Assembly: GCA_035308965.1 (NCBI GenBank)
Contig: DATGFN010000065.1
Coordinates: 186,001-250,000 of the forward strand
DNA: 64,000 nucleotides
Direction: 5' to 3'
Source of the DNA: DASYXZ01 sp035308965
Lineage (GTDB): Bacteria > Acidobacteriota > Terriglobia > UBA7540
Shown: piece after piece, positions 31,902-41,573 of the stretch
Layout of the letters: each line of letters starts with the position of its first letter
Position numbering within the stretch: position 1 is the stretch's first letter
Position numbers and translations under genes: made by a program
Notes under the pieces: model-generated
What the model was told of the DNA's origin: nothing
The model's input: only the letters and a program-made list of their open reading frames with translations
The model's database searches: none

Positions 31902-33317
31902 ATGTTTAATCCACTTATTAAATTGCGACGGACCTTCGCCTTGGGGGGTGCTCTCCTGGCAGTATTCTGGCTGGAGGCGTGCGGCGGACCGATGGGTGCG
32001 TTCAACGGCTCGGAGTCCAAAGCGCGCATTGCCCTGATGGCCGGGACATTTCTGGTGGTCGTGGCGGCCATTGGGGTGGGCGTTTTTTTCATTCACAAGT
32101 TATTCCAGGAGGGCCGAAAGGAAACTGACCTCGGCTCGAAATCACCGCGCGTCGAAAATGAGACCACCTTCGCCCTGGCCGCCATGCAGGGCGTCATCGC
32201 GCAGATGAAGGAGCAGGAAAAGGAACTTAACGATTTGCGCCGCGCGGCCGAGCAACGGGCCAAGGAAAGCGCGCGCATCAGCGAAAACATCATTCGGGAA
32301 ATGCCCAGCGGCCTGATGGTATTCAATCGCGAGGGATTTATCACCGCCGCCAACCCGGCGGTGCGAACCATGCTGGGCGTGGATACATGGTCGAGACGCC
32401 GTTATCCCGAAATCCTGGGCCCCCAATCGAATCTCGCCGCCCACATCCGGGAGTGCCTGGCGACGGGCAAGACCACCACGCGTGAGACCATTGAGTTCGC
32501 CACGCCGCGCGGGGAGGTCCGGCTGCTGGGCATGTCGCTTTCATCTTTTCATGGAACGAGCGGAGAACTGGATGGCGCCGTGTGCCTGCTTTCCGATTTG
32601 ACGGAGACGCGGCAACTTCAGGAACAGGTTCGACTGAAGGAACACCTGGCGGCTCTGGGAACCATGTCGGCGGGAATCGCGCACGAATTCAAGAATTCGC
32701 TGGCCACCATTTCCGGTTATGCCCAATTGCTCCGTGACGGCAAGCTTTCGGAAGCCGATCGCGATTGCGCGGAAAAGATCGTCGCCGAGATCCGCTCTCT
32801 CACTCGTGTGGTCACGGACTTCCTCGCGCTTTCCAAGCCCCTGACCGTGACCGCCATTCAAGTGGACGTTCGGGAACTCCTCGGTCACGCCATGGAAGAC
32901 CTGCAAAAGGTCGAAGCCTTCAGGCACGTCGCTTTGCAAATTGAAGGGGAATGGACTCCCCTCGAGGGCGATGAAGTGCTCTTGAGGCAGGCGTTTTCCA
33001 ATTTGCTGCGCAACGCTTGCGAAGCCCAGCGCGAGCGGAAAGAGGGCGCCCACATCACTATCCAAGGGGAGAAATTCAGGCAAGGGGGAAAAGAGTTCCT
33101 TAGAATTCTGATCGAGGACGGAGGCCAGGGGATCCTGACGGCAGATTGCGACAAGATTTTCGTTCCATTTTTCACCACCAAGGCCTCGGGGAGCGGTCTG
33201 GGGCTGGCTTTGGTGCAGAAGATAGTGGTGAGCCACGGCGGACTGGTGAATCTGGAGAGTACATCGCCGGCAGGAACCACGTTCTCCGTGGTGTTGCCTC
33301 TGCTGCAAAATGTTTAA
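31902..33317 (+). CDS. NtrB-like sensor histidine kinase with PAS domain
   Basis: 471 residues from ATG 31902 behind TGAGGAA. Layout: two N-terminal hydrophobic segments (about 12-26 and 42-64, the first followed by LEACGG, possibly a lipobox), a coiled coil (100-125), PAS (125-235), HisKA with phospho-His261 in AGIAHEFKNSLATISGY, and HATPase_c with NLLRNACEA, DGGQGI and SGLGLALV. The H-E-F-K-N box is of the NtrB/AtoS group, whose partners are sigma-54 activators; the NtrC-type regulator at 56491 is a candidate but unlinked. Co-transcribed with the prepilin peptidase, so it may control pilus genes. Confidence 0.9.
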   Translation: MFNPLIKLRRTFALGGALLAVFWLEACGGPMGAFNGSESKARIALMAGTFLVVVAAIGVGVFFIHKLFQEGRKETDLGSKSPRVENETTFALAAMQGVIAQMKEQEKELNDLRRAAEQRAKESARISENIIREMPSGLMVFNREGFITAANPAVRTMLGVDTWSRRRYPEILGPQSNLAAHIRECLATGKTTTRETIEFATPRGEVRLLGMSLSSFHGTSGELDGAVCLLSDLTETRQLQEQVRLKEHLAALGTMSAGIAHEFKNSLATISGYAQLLRDGKLSEADRDCAEKIVAEIRSLTRVVTDFLALSKPLTVTAIQVDVRELLGHAMEDLQKVEAFRHVALQIEGEWTPLEGDEVLLRQAFSNLLRNACEAQRERKEGAHITIQGEKFRQGGKEFLRILIEDGGQGILTADCDKIFVPFFTTKASGSGLGLALVQKIVVSHGGLVNLESTSPAGTTFSVVLPLLQNV

Positions 33318-33348
33318 GGCCGGGCGCGACTCGGGGCGAGGATTTGCT

Positions 33349-34041
33349 TTAACCTCGGATGGCCCCGGTGATGTAGCGTTGGATGGCCTGGCGGTCATCG
33401 GGTGATAGGTCGACGAATTCAATCCCGAGGCCGTCCGGGGGTACTTCTCGAATGACGCGCGCGCGCAGCTTCAAGGGCACGGGTAAGGAAGGAAGCGAGA
33501 ACTCAGCCTCCATCGCCTGTCCCGCGGCGATTTTCGGCGCCCCAGCCAGCGCCATGCCGCCCTCACTGATGTCGAGACCATTTAAGTTCGATCGGTGTGA
33601 GCCATTATGTTCCCACTTGCAGACCACCGGGGTGCGAAATGCCAGCCGGATATGTCTTCTTTTTTCCCTTAGGAAGGCGCCGCGCAAGGCGTTGACGGCC
33701 CGGGATATGCGCTCTTGAGTGACTGGCTTCCCCAGGAAAATCGTAATGCCCGCCTTGAATCCGCGCCGCATTGTGTCCACGTCGTCACAGCCGGTTAGCA
33801 TGACTATCGGAGCCTTGTTATTGAAAGCCGAGTTGCGAATGCATTGGGTCAGCTCAAACCCGTCCATGTGAGGCATAGTGGCATCCACAAAGATGCCGTC
33901 GAACTTTTGCGCCTGAAGCGTTTTGGCCGCATCGCGGCTATCCTGAATGGTCGTTACCTCGCAACCGAGAGGACTAACGAATGCCTTGATGACTTCCAGG
34001 ATGTTCGGTTCATCATCTACCACCATAATTTTAAGCGCCAT
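33349..34041 (-). CDS. Response regulator with C-terminal PilZ domain
   Basis: 230 residues. REC domain 1-120: acidic pair Asp9-Asp10, phospho-acceptor Asp53 in FVDATMPHMDG, Lys in LGKPV. PilZ domain about 125-228: RRHIRLAFRTPV provides an RxxxR-like c-di-GMP motif and LDISEGGMAL the (D/N)xSxxG motif. It would couple phosphorylation to c-di-GMP binding, typically to control motility or adhesion. Start ATG shares its A with the TGA of the upstream truncated receiver gene (TGATG), indicating translational coupling. Convergent with the NtrB-like kinase gene. Confidence 0.9.
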   Translation of the reverse strand: MALKIMVVDDEPNILEVIKAFVSPLGCEVTTIQDSRDAAKTLQAQKFDGIFVDATMPHMDGFELTQCIRNSAFNNKAPIVMLTGCDDVDTMRRGFKAGITIFLGKPVTQERISRAVNALRGAFLREKRRHIRLAFRTPVVCKWEHNGSHRSNLNGLDISEGGMALAGAPKIAAGQAMEAEFSLPSLPVPLKLRARVIREVPPDGLGIEFVDLSPDDRQAIQRYITGAIRG

Positions 34042-34316
34042 CAGTGAGCCTCTTTTCCCGCGGCGGATTTAAATTCATGCCGCTTCGGCATTGAGTCCAG
34101 GATCCATCTGGGCCGCTCGCAGTGTGCGATTACGAGGCCCTGTTCGCCGTTATGAGCCGCAATCGGCTCATGACCAAACGCGTGAAGGAGCGTGGTCATC
34201 AATTCGAGATTGGCCGGATTTTCTTCGGCGACCAGAAACTGGGTTTGGTCCTCAGGGCTGATTCCCAGGCCCGTATAGGTCACGGGAATTCTGGCGATAG
34301 TTTTTAGCCGGCCCAT
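34041..34316 (-). CDS. Truncated, degenerate receiver-domain protein
   Basis: 91 residues from ATG 34316 (AGGAGT seven bases upstream). After a 30-residue leader it reads FLVAEENPANLELMTTLLHA and GHEPIAAHNGEQGLVIAHCE, the first half of a receiver domain. The acidic pocket is E-E rather than D-D, and the beta-3 strand that should carry the phosphorylated Asp is replaced by RPRWILDSMPKRHEF. The second half is missing. It cannot be phosphorylated as written; it is either a decaying gene or a leader coupling translation to the downstream REC-PilZ gene. Confidence 0.65.
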   Translation of the reverse strand: MGRLKTIARIPVTYTGLGISPEDQTQFLVAEENPANLELMTTLLHAFGHEPIAAHNGEQGLVIAHCERPRWILDSMPKRHEFKSAAGKEAH

Positions 34317-34420
34317 GTCTGGACTCCTGTTGCCCCTGTTTGTCATCCGCGCCCGGGAGCGGCAGTTTCGGAAAGAGAACTTGCCCTTGATCCATCTATC
34401 GGCAGATTGGGAGAAACTCT

Positions 34421-34558
34421 TTAATAAATCTTCGTATGAAGCGGGGTTTGAACTGGGAGGTTGGATTGGGCGTGGTTTATAAGGGAGCGTCGCAATTCCT
34501 CCAGGTCAACCGGCTTGGGGAGATATTCCTCGGCGTCCATATCCTTGTGGATCGCGTG
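34421..34558 (-). pseudogene. Receiver-domain C-terminal remnant in frame after the hybrid kinase
   Basis: Immediately after the TAA of the hybrid kinase (34559-34561), in the same frame, 45 codons read HAIHKDMDAEEYLPKPVDLE followed by ELRRSLINHAQ and a short tail to the next TAA (34421-34423). AEEYLPKPVDLEEL is the standard end of a receiver domain (beta-5 Lys-Pro plus alpha-5). No N-terminal half precedes it. An internal ATG (34540) exists but no function is expected. With the truncated receiver at 34041-34316 this marks a broken receiver gene or domain duplication. Confidence 0.6.
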
Positions 34559-37297
34559 TTAAGGCTTCACGCAGGCGGGCAGCCCCTTTCGCAATTCTTC
34601 CAAATCCGCATGCAGGGCGGACATATCGCACTCAAGCGCCGCGAGCCATTCCTTCGCATGGGTCAGGTCCCCGTCCCGGCCCATCCCTTCCAATTGCAAT
34701 GCCGAATGGAAAGCATTCTCAGAGGTGAAATTCGCAATCACCCCTTTGAGCGCGTGCGCGGCTTCATGCAATCCGCCTGGACTTTTAGTCACGACCGCCT
34801 TTCGGATATCGGCCATCATCCGCGGGCAGTCTTCCAGGAAGAGTTGGATAATCCCCCGCACCAGTTCCAAATCACCCCCCATACGGTCCGCAATGGCGTT
34901 CTTGTCAAGCCGCGCCGGTTGAATTGGCGGCGTTGAATTTGTAAGTTCCGGCCGCGGAAAATTAACCAGACTGTCCATCACCCGGAACAAATCCGCCTGA
35001 TGAATGGGCTTGGAAGCGTAGCCGTCCATCCCCGACGCCAGACATCGCTCCTGGTCGCCTTTCATGGCATGCGCGGTCATGGCCACGATCGGGATGTGTC
35101 CTCCGGTTCGTCTTTCCCGTTCACGAATGGCCGCCGTGGCTTTGAAGCCGTCCATCTCCGGCATTTGAACATCCATCAACACCAGGTCGAAGTTATACGG
35201 TTGGGGTCCCTCCAAGAGTGCGAGTGCCTCTCTGCCATTGTTGGCTACAACCACGCTGTGGCCCCGCTTTTCCAGGAGTGAAACAGCGACTCTCTTGTTG
35301 ACGGGATTGTCCTCAGCCAGGAGGATTCGGTATGTCGTTTGCGACTCGCGCAACGAATGGCGAGTGACCAACGGGACCGGTTCGATTTCCAGTGGAGTCC
35401 TGCCCAACGCCGCCAACACAGCGTCCCATAATTCCGATTGTTTTACCGGTTTGGTGAGGTAGGCAGCCACGCCCAATTCCCGGCAACGGGCCGCATCACT
35501 CCGCTGGCCCCCGGAGGTCAGCATCATGATGGTTGCGCCGGCAAGAAGGGGATTGTATTTGATCCGTTCCGCGAGGCCGAAGCCATCCATATCAGGCATC
35601 TGCGTATCCGTGATTACAAGAGGAAAGGGTTTCCCTAGTTCGTGTGCCTTTTGCAGGATGGCCAGGGCCTCCCTGCCTCCCGAAGTGACCGTGGGCGACA
35701 TGTGCCAGCTCACCAAAGTTTCGCGGAGAATCCGCAGGTTGGTGGCATTGTCGTCCACCACCAGCACCGGCATATCGCGAAGGTTTACGGATTCCTGCGC
35801 GGGGCATCGCGCGCCGGCAAAATGACCCTTACCAAAATTCGCGGTAAAATAAAATGTGCTGCCCTTACCCGTTTCACTTTCCAACCAAACGCGTCCACCC
35901 ATCAACTCGACCAACCGCGAAGTAATGGTCAGCCCCAGCCCCGTACCGCCGTATTCGCGCGTGGTGGAGTTGTCCGCCTGGGTAAATGCCTGGAAAATAA
36001 TTTTCCGCCTGTCCGGAGGAATGCCAATGCCCGTGTCACTGACGGAAAAGTGGAGTCGGACGCCATCCTGCGTCACGCTTTCCAACTCCACGCGAAGAAT
36101 CACTTCGCCTTGTTTGGTAAATTTGATCGCGTTTCCCAGCAGGTTAACCATGATTTGACGGAGACGCGCCGGGTCCCCGATCAAAATGTCGGGAACTTGA
36201 GATTGAACATCGGCCAGCAATTCCAATCCCTTTTCACCTGCCCGAAGCGCCAGTGTTTTCGCGGTATCGCCGACGGTGTCACGCAAGTTGAAGGCGATGG
36301 GGTCAAGCTCGAGTTTCCCCGCCTCGACCTTGGAAAAATCCAGGATGTCGTTGATGAGGGTCAGCAGCGAGTCGGCCGAGGTCTTGAGGATGGTCAGGTA
36401 TTCCCGCTGCTCTGAGGTCAGTTGGGTGTCGAGAGTCAGTTCCGCCATGCCAATTACGCCGTTCATGGGGGTGCGAATCTCGTGGCTCATATTGGCAAGA
36501 AAATCGCTCTTGGCGCGGTTGGCGGCCTCGGCGGCTTCTTTGGCCTTGCAAAGCTCTTCCTCCGCCCGTTTGCGAACAGTCATGTCCATCGCGATGCCAC
36601 AAACGCGATAAACTTTTCCCCGCTCGTCTCTGATCGCGAAGGCCTGGGCATGTATCCAGCGGATTGATCCATCGGGCTGCACGATACGGTAATCCTCGTC
36701 AAATTCACCGGGCGATCCGTCCGTGAGTTTTGCCAAAACGCGCTCTTGATCGTCAGGATGGATTGCATTGGTGAAAGATAAAGGGTTGTCGTACAAGCTC
36801 TGTAGAGTGGCCCCCCAGACACGTTCGTAGGCCGGGCTGATGTAAATGACTTCTGTGGTCCGGGGGTCGCTTATCCAAAATACTTCATTAATATTTTCCG
36901 CCAGTTGGCGAAATTTCTCCTCACTGGCGCGCAGCTTTTCCTCCGCCAGCTTGCGAGTGGAACTCATCCAGGAAGCCGCAAGGCCGCTCGATAAAAACAG
37001 AAGGCAGTAGGGCCATGACTCACGAGTGAGGTAAATGGAATGCAACGGGGGTATAAAGAAGAAGTCCGCCGATAATGCTGAGAGAAGGACTGCGAACAAG
37101 CCGGGGCCCCGGCCTTCCAGCCAGGCGCCGGCCACCACAGCCGCCAGGAAAAGGTAACCAAAGGCCTGGGGAACGACGGGTTGAATCAGCAGTGATGCCA
37201 AAAGCGCGGTTGCGACAAAAACCAGGGGGAGGCCATAGCGCAAGAACTTGCGCAGGACTGGCCATGACTTCTTCCGTTCTGCCTGACCCGCTGCCAT
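34559..37297 (-). CDS. BarA-like hybrid histidine kinase: DUF4118-PAS-HisKA-HATPase-REC-REC-HPt
   Basis: 912 residues. Four membrane segments in a KdpD-like DUF4118 module (about 18-112), PAS/PAC (125-245, with a PDDQER loop), HisKA phospho-His272 in FLANMSHEIRTPMNG, HATPase (370-490: NLLGNAIKFT, SDTGIGI, GTGLGL), REC1 with Asp564, REC2 with Asp709, and HPt with His848 in HEAAHALKGV. It carries a full internal phosphorelay; the output regulator is not identifiable. LVTRHSLRES links REC1 to REC2 and recurs in the two next kinases. First (most downstream) of a tandem trio of paralogues. Confidence 0.93.
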   Translation of the reverse strand: MAAGQAERKKSWPVLRKFLRYGLPLVFVATALLASLLIQPVVPQAFGYLFLAAVVAGAWLEGRGPGLFAVLLSALSADFFFIPPLHSIYLTRESWPYCLLFLSSGLAASWMSSTRKLAEEKLRASEEKFRQLAENINEVFWISDPRTTEVIYISPAYERVWGATLQSLYDNPLSFTNAIHPDDQERVLAKLTDGSPGEFDEDYRIVQPDGSIRWIHAQAFAIRDERGKVYRVCGIAMDMTVRKRAEEELCKAKEAAEAANRAKSDFLANMSHEIRTPMNGVIGMAELTLDTQLTSEQREYLTILKTSADSLLTLINDILDFSKVEAGKLELDPIAFNLRDTVGDTAKTLALRAGEKGLELLADVQSQVPDILIGDPARLRQIMVNLLGNAIKFTKQGEVILRVELESVTQDGVRLHFSVSDTGIGIPPDRRKIIFQAFTQADNSTTREYGGTGLGLTITSRLVELMGGRVWLESETGKGSTFYFTANFGKGHFAGARCPAQESVNLRDMPVLVVDDNATNLRILRETLVSWHMSPTVTSGGREALAILQKAHELGKPFPLVITDTQMPDMDGFGLAERIKYNPLLAGATIMMLTSGGQRSDAARCRELGVAAYLTKPVKQSELWDAVLAALGRTPLEIEPVPLVTRHSLRESQTTYRILLAEDNPVNKRVAVSLLEKRGHSVVVANNGREALALLEGPQPYNFDLVLMDVQMPEMDGFKATAAIRERERRTGGHIPIVAMTAHAMKGDQERCLASGMDGYASKPIHQADLFRVMDSLVNFPRPELTNSTPPIQPARLDKNAIADRMGGDLELVRGIIQLFLEDCPRMMADIRKAVVTKSPGGLHEAAHALKGVIANFTSENAFHSALQLEGMGRDGDLTHAKEWLAALECDMSALHADLEELRKGLPACVKP

Positions 37298-37463
37298 GTG
37301 TAGCCTACATGCCCGCGAAGGAGCGCCGCGCGGTTACACCCGTCGGTCGCTTTGCTTGTTCAGTTTGTCCGAAGGCCGCGCGCAGCGCCCTAGCACTTGT
37401 CCTTCGGCTGACATGCGTCCCATCTTGAGAAAAACTTTGAGGAGAGTTGTGTCACGATCAGAG

Positions 37464-40400
37464 TCAATTGTTCAACGGATTGATGCTGTCCGAACCCTTT
37501 GCCGAAGCCAATTCTGATTGAATATTTCCAGCAAGGGCATCCCGTTTCTCGACGGCTATTTCGCCCAGGACTTGCAATTCAGGAATCAGCAGCTCAATCT
37601 GTTCTTCCAGCATCCGAACCTTTTCGCCGGCCAGGCTGAAGTCGTTTTCGCGCCCCATCCCTTCCAGCCATTGGGCAGCGTGAACGGCCATCCCAAAATG
37701 GAAATTGCCGATGGATCCCTTCATTTGGTGCGCGGCTCGCTCCAGGGCGTCACCATCTTGTTTGACGACCGCCTCATGAATGCCGGCCATCAATTTTGGG
37801 CACTCTTGCACGAATAACCTTGCCAGCTCTGCCAACAATTCGGAATCCCCATCAAGGTGGGCAAGCATCTTCACTTTGTCGAACGATTCGCCGCCCGTCT
37901 TCGCCGGAGTTAACCCGCTGCTTCCCCCAGTTGAGGGCGCCAGCCGTTCGATTTCCCGGAAGAATTCAAGGACTTGAATTGGTTTGGAAATGTACCCGTC
38001 CATCCCGCCTGCCAGGCACTTTTCGCGGTCGCCTTGCATGGCGTTGGCGGTCATGGCAATGATGGGAAGGTGCGTCCCGCTGGATTTTTCTTTTTCGCGA
38101 ATGGCCGCGGTGGTTTCATAGCCGTCCATGCCCGGCATTTGGACATCCATCAGGACCAGGTCAAAGCCGCCATAGTTTGGCTCGTTGAGGACATTTAACA
38201 CCTCCTGCCCATGGGTTGCCGAAATTACCGTATAGCCCTTTTTCTCCAACAACCGCTCGGCAAACCTCCGACTGATGGCGTTATCTTCGGCGAGGAGAAT
38301 GGTGACCCGTCGACGGCTTTCGCGCAGAGAGTGGCGAGTGACCAGGGGGACCGGAGGGGGACTTTCGGGTATTCTGGCGAGAACGGTGGTGATGGCGTCC
38401 AATAAATCCGATTGTCGGATCGGTTTGGTTAAATACGCCGAAATACCCAGCTCGAGGCAGCGCGCGGCATCACCACGGCGACCGTCGGAGGTCAGCATCA
38501 TGATCGTTGCCCCCGCCAGGCTCGGATCTTTTTTAATCTTCTGGGCCAATGTGAACCCATCCATATCCGGCATGCGGGCATCGAGGAGGACCAATGGGTA
38601 GGCGCCTTTCTTATCGCGGGCTTGCTCGAGGCATTCAAGTGCCCGCTCCCCGCTCTCGGCCAGCGACGGTCTCATTTGCCACCGCTGCAGCATTTCTTCA
38701 AGGATGAACCGGTTGGTGGCATTGTCATCGACGACCAACACTTGCTTCCCTCTCAGTTCGGCGGGCTCCACGGTGGGCGCTCTCTCCGTCGGCCCCTTGG
38801 GAATCTTCATGCAAGTGGTGAAGTGGAAGACGCTGCCCTTTCCTTCCGCGCTATCAACCCAGATTCGCCCACCCATCATGCCCACCAGGCGGGCTGAGAT
38901 GGCGAGCCCCAATCCCGTTCCGCCATATTTCCGCGTGGTCGAGCTGTCGCTCTGGGTAAATGCATCGAAGATCATTTGCTGTTTATCCGAGGAGATTCCA
39001 ATGCCGGTATCCGAAACGGAGTAATGAATGAGGACGGCGTCCTCAGTCCTGGACTCGGCCTGGACGCGAACCACCACCTCGCCCTTTTCCGTAAACTTAA
39101 TGGAGTTGCCCACCAGGTTGATGATAATTTGGCCCAATCGCCCGGGGTCGCCCATCAGGACCGGGGGCATATCCGGATGAACGTGATAAGCGAGTTCCAA
39201 CCCTTTTTCGTGCGCTCTCAGCGCCAGGGTTTTGATAATGCGCGCCAGGCTCTTGCGCAGGTCCACCTCAATGACTTCGATATCGAGCTTACCCGCCTCA
39301 ATCTTGGAAAAATCCAGAATGTCATTGATCACGGTCAGCAGTGAGTCCGCGGACGTCTTGACCATTTCCAGGTAGTCGCGCTGCTCGGGACTAAGCTGGG
39401 TGTCAAGGGCGAGCTCGGTCATGCCTATAATTCCATTCATGGGGGTGCGAATCTCATGGCTCATGTTGGCTAGAAAGTCGCTCTTGGCCCGGTTGCCCGC
39501 CTCCGCGGCCTCTTTGGCAAGTAATACCTGATCGCCAGCGTGCTTGCGCGCGGTCAAGTCCACAATCGTTCCCTGAACATGCCCAGGGTTGCCATCCATT
39601 ACCTGTAGCAACGCCACATTTTCCAGCCCCCAAACAGGGGTTCCATCCATTCTCCGAATGTGAATTTCCTTATTGCTGAGCGAGCCCTGGGTTATGAGCC
39701 CGGCGGCTGCGGCATCCCAATCTGAACTGTCCCAATAAAAATCCTGGAGCCGATGCGACAATACCTCCTTGCGCGAGGTGCAGCCCACCAAACCGACAAA
39801 GGCTTCATTGCAATTTACAATTTGGCCGGCCATGGTCGCAGAGTAAACCGCGGCCAGATTTCGCTCAAATAGCAGGCGGTAACGTTCCTCAAGGCTGGCG
39901 ATGCTCTGTAGCCGGATTAAAAGGTGTCCTGTCTGCTGACTAACCCGCCGTCTTAACGCCGCCACCCAGACAAACGCGGCCAGCAGGAATGTGGCTGTCA
40001 AGCCGAGGGTCCAGAGCGAATGGCGGACGTTCCACCAGGAAGGGTTCTGCAGCACGAGGACGTCCTCCGGCGAGCGCAGCAGAATGCGGAAGGTATCTGC
40101 CGCCCCAATGTCGCCCGGTTGCTTCAGATAAATTCCGGTCAGTTGGAGCAGGCTGCCTTCCTGCAATGAAGCAAGCCGCTGACCAAGCCGGTGCTCAACC
40201 ATCTGAACGCGTAAGACGTTGTCTCCCGCCTGCAATATCAAGGTTCGGTCATTGGGCAGATGGGTCCGGTCCACCAAGCGTCCGCTAAATCTCACCAACG
40301 CAGCATTCAAATCGATGTTCACCGTTTGTTCCGCCTTGAAGTCAATGGGTTGCGGCGGTGGTCCATGGCCGACCAAATGGAAAGTGGCGTCTTCCAAAAT

Positions 40401-41369
40401 CGGCTCATATCTTCCCAGGGCAGGAAATCCGATCACTTCAACGATATCGCCCGGAATCAAAGCGTCTCGCTGGTTCGACTCGATATAGATATCGTCGGTA
40501 GAATCCTTCAAGAAGACCCCGTGACCGGGGCGTTGGAGAGTGACCGCTCCGCTCAGTTTGATTCGGTGGCCCGAACTTGCATCCGGCGAAAATTGCATCA
40601 GGCTGGCGATGGTACGGGCGGATCCCAAGAATGGATTGGAAGGCGCCGGGACTTCGATCCGGATTTCCTCAAGACGCGGAACGAAAAGCAATACGCCAAG
40701 CATTTGGCCCCTGGCATTGAATCGCGCTCCGCATGCCCCGCGAAGGTGCACCTGGGCGTCAATCAGCTTCGCCGGATCGAGTTGGCTTTGAGAAGGAACC
40801 AAAGCTGCCAACCTTCCATCTTCCATGGCGATGTCGAGCTCCAAGAGTTGATTGAGCCTCCCCACGGAACGCACAATGCCCTTCACCTCGACCCATTGGC
40901 TATCCTCACGCGTGGACGCCATCTGGTGCCACGAGACACGGCGGGCCGCCGGCATGGGCGCCCGGCCCATCACTTTCCACTTTGGTTTGGCAATTTGCGG
41001 AGCAAAATCTGGGGCCGAGGTGACGCCTTCGAGGTCCAGAAGCTGGCCTGGGAAAGCAATCAAATGGGTTCCCCCAAGGTCGACCCAGATCCCTCCCGTC
41101 GAGTCCTGGATAAACAAATCGGATTGCGTGGGTTCGAAGTAAGTCACCACGCCGCGGACATGAATGGGATACCCGAGCTTGGCTTGATCGCCAGAGAGAT
41201 GGCGGATTTGTTGGACACGGGTAAGCAAAGGCAGCCTTGGCCCTCCCGCTGGCGCTGTCTGACCCCAAGAAACGAGGGCTCCAAACGATAATAAAATCAG
41301 GGACAGGCGGCTCAACCCCAACACGGGCCCGCGTAACCCGCCCCATATGCGGTCAGGTAATGGCATCAT
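37464..41369 (-). CDS. Hybrid histidine kinase with periplasmic OB-like repeats, PAS, HisKA, two REC and HPt
   Basis: 1301 residues. Signal segment (LSLILLSFGALVSWG), then a ~400-residue periplasmic part with repeated OB-fold-like strands (YPIHVRGVVTYFEP, WVEVKGIVRSVG, HRIKLSGAVTLQRPG, LVRFSGRLVDR), one membrane helix at about 452-472, PAS (490-610), HisKA His638, HATPase (740-850), REC1 Asp930, REC2 Asp1075, HPt His1214 in RAAHQMKGSIG. The same LVTRHSLRES linker as its neighbours joins the receivers. Likely senses an envelope signal through the OB-like region. About 165 bases from the next kinase gene. Confidence 0.92.
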   Translation of the reverse strand: MMPLPDRIWGGLRGPVLGLSRLSLILLSFGALVSWGQTAPAGGPRLPLLTRVQQIRHLSGDQAKLGYPIHVRGVVTYFEPTQSDLFIQDSTGGIWVDLGGTHLIAFPGQLLDLEGVTSAPDFAPQIAKPKWKVMGRAPMPAARRVSWHQMASTREDSQWVEVKGIVRSVGRLNQLLELDIAMEDGRLAALVPSQSQLDPAKLIDAQVHLRGACGARFNARGQMLGVLLFVPRLEEIRIEVPAPSNPFLGSARTIASLMQFSPDASSGHRIKLSGAVTLQRPGHGVFLKDSTDDIYIESNQRDALIPGDIVEVIGFPALGRYEPILEDATFHLVGHGPPPQPIDFKAEQTVNIDLNAALVRFSGRLVDRTHLPNDRTLILQAGDNVLRVQMVEHRLGQRLASLQEGSLLQLTGIYLKQPGDIGAADTFRILLRSPEDVLVLQNPSWWNVRHSLWTLGLTATFLLAAFVWVAALRRRVSQQTGHLLIRLQSIASLEERYRLLFERNLAAVYSATMAGQIVNCNEAFVGLVGCTSRKEVLSHRLQDFYWDSSDWDAAAAGLITQGSLSNKEIHIRRMDGTPVWGLENVALLQVMDGNPGHVQGTIVDLTARKHAGDQVLLAKEAAEAGNRAKSDFLANMSHEIRTPMNGIIGMTELALDTQLSPEQRDYLEMVKTSADSLLTVINDILDFSKIEAGKLDIEVIEVDLRKSLARIIKTLALRAHEKGLELAYHVHPDMPPVLMGDPGRLGQIIINLVGNSIKFTEKGEVVVRVQAESRTEDAVLIHYSVSDTGIGISSDKQQMIFDAFTQSDSSTTRKYGGTGLGLAISARLVGMMGGRIWVDSAEGKGSVFHFTTCMKIPKGPTERAPTVEPAELRGKQVLVVDDNATNRFILEEMLQRWQMRPSLAESGERALECLEQARDKKGAYPLVLLDARMPDMDGFTLAQKIKKDPSLAGATIMMLTSDGRRGDAARCLELGISAYLTKPIRQSDLLDAITTVLARIPESPPPVPLVTRHSLRESRRRVTILLAEDNAISRRFAERLLEKKGYTVISATHGQEVLNVLNEPNYGGFDLVLMDVQMPGMDGYETTAAIREKEKSSGTHLPIIAMTANAMQGDREKCLAGGMDGYISKPIQVLEFFREIERLAPSTGGSSGLTPAKTGGESFDKVKMLAHLDGDSELLAELARLFVQECPKLMAGIHEAVVKQDGDALERAAHQMKGSIGNFHFGMAVHAAQWLEGMGRENDFSLAGEKVRMLEEQIELLIPELQVLGEIAVEKRDALAGNIQSELASAKGSDSINPLNN

Positions 41370-41573
41370 GAATTTGTTTGCCCGTAGGCCGGAAACCTAC
41401 AATGTCCCGTTCTACATTCTTGAAAATTGAATTGCAGCCAACTGTCCCAACCGCGGTTGGATTCACCTCCGAGGGACGGTCGGAACAAACCATTCGAATT
41501 AGTTATCGGCGGCGGGAAGGTGCCACTTTAATTAAGTTAGTCCACGTTTCAGGATTCCCAGGAAGGGCCGGAT

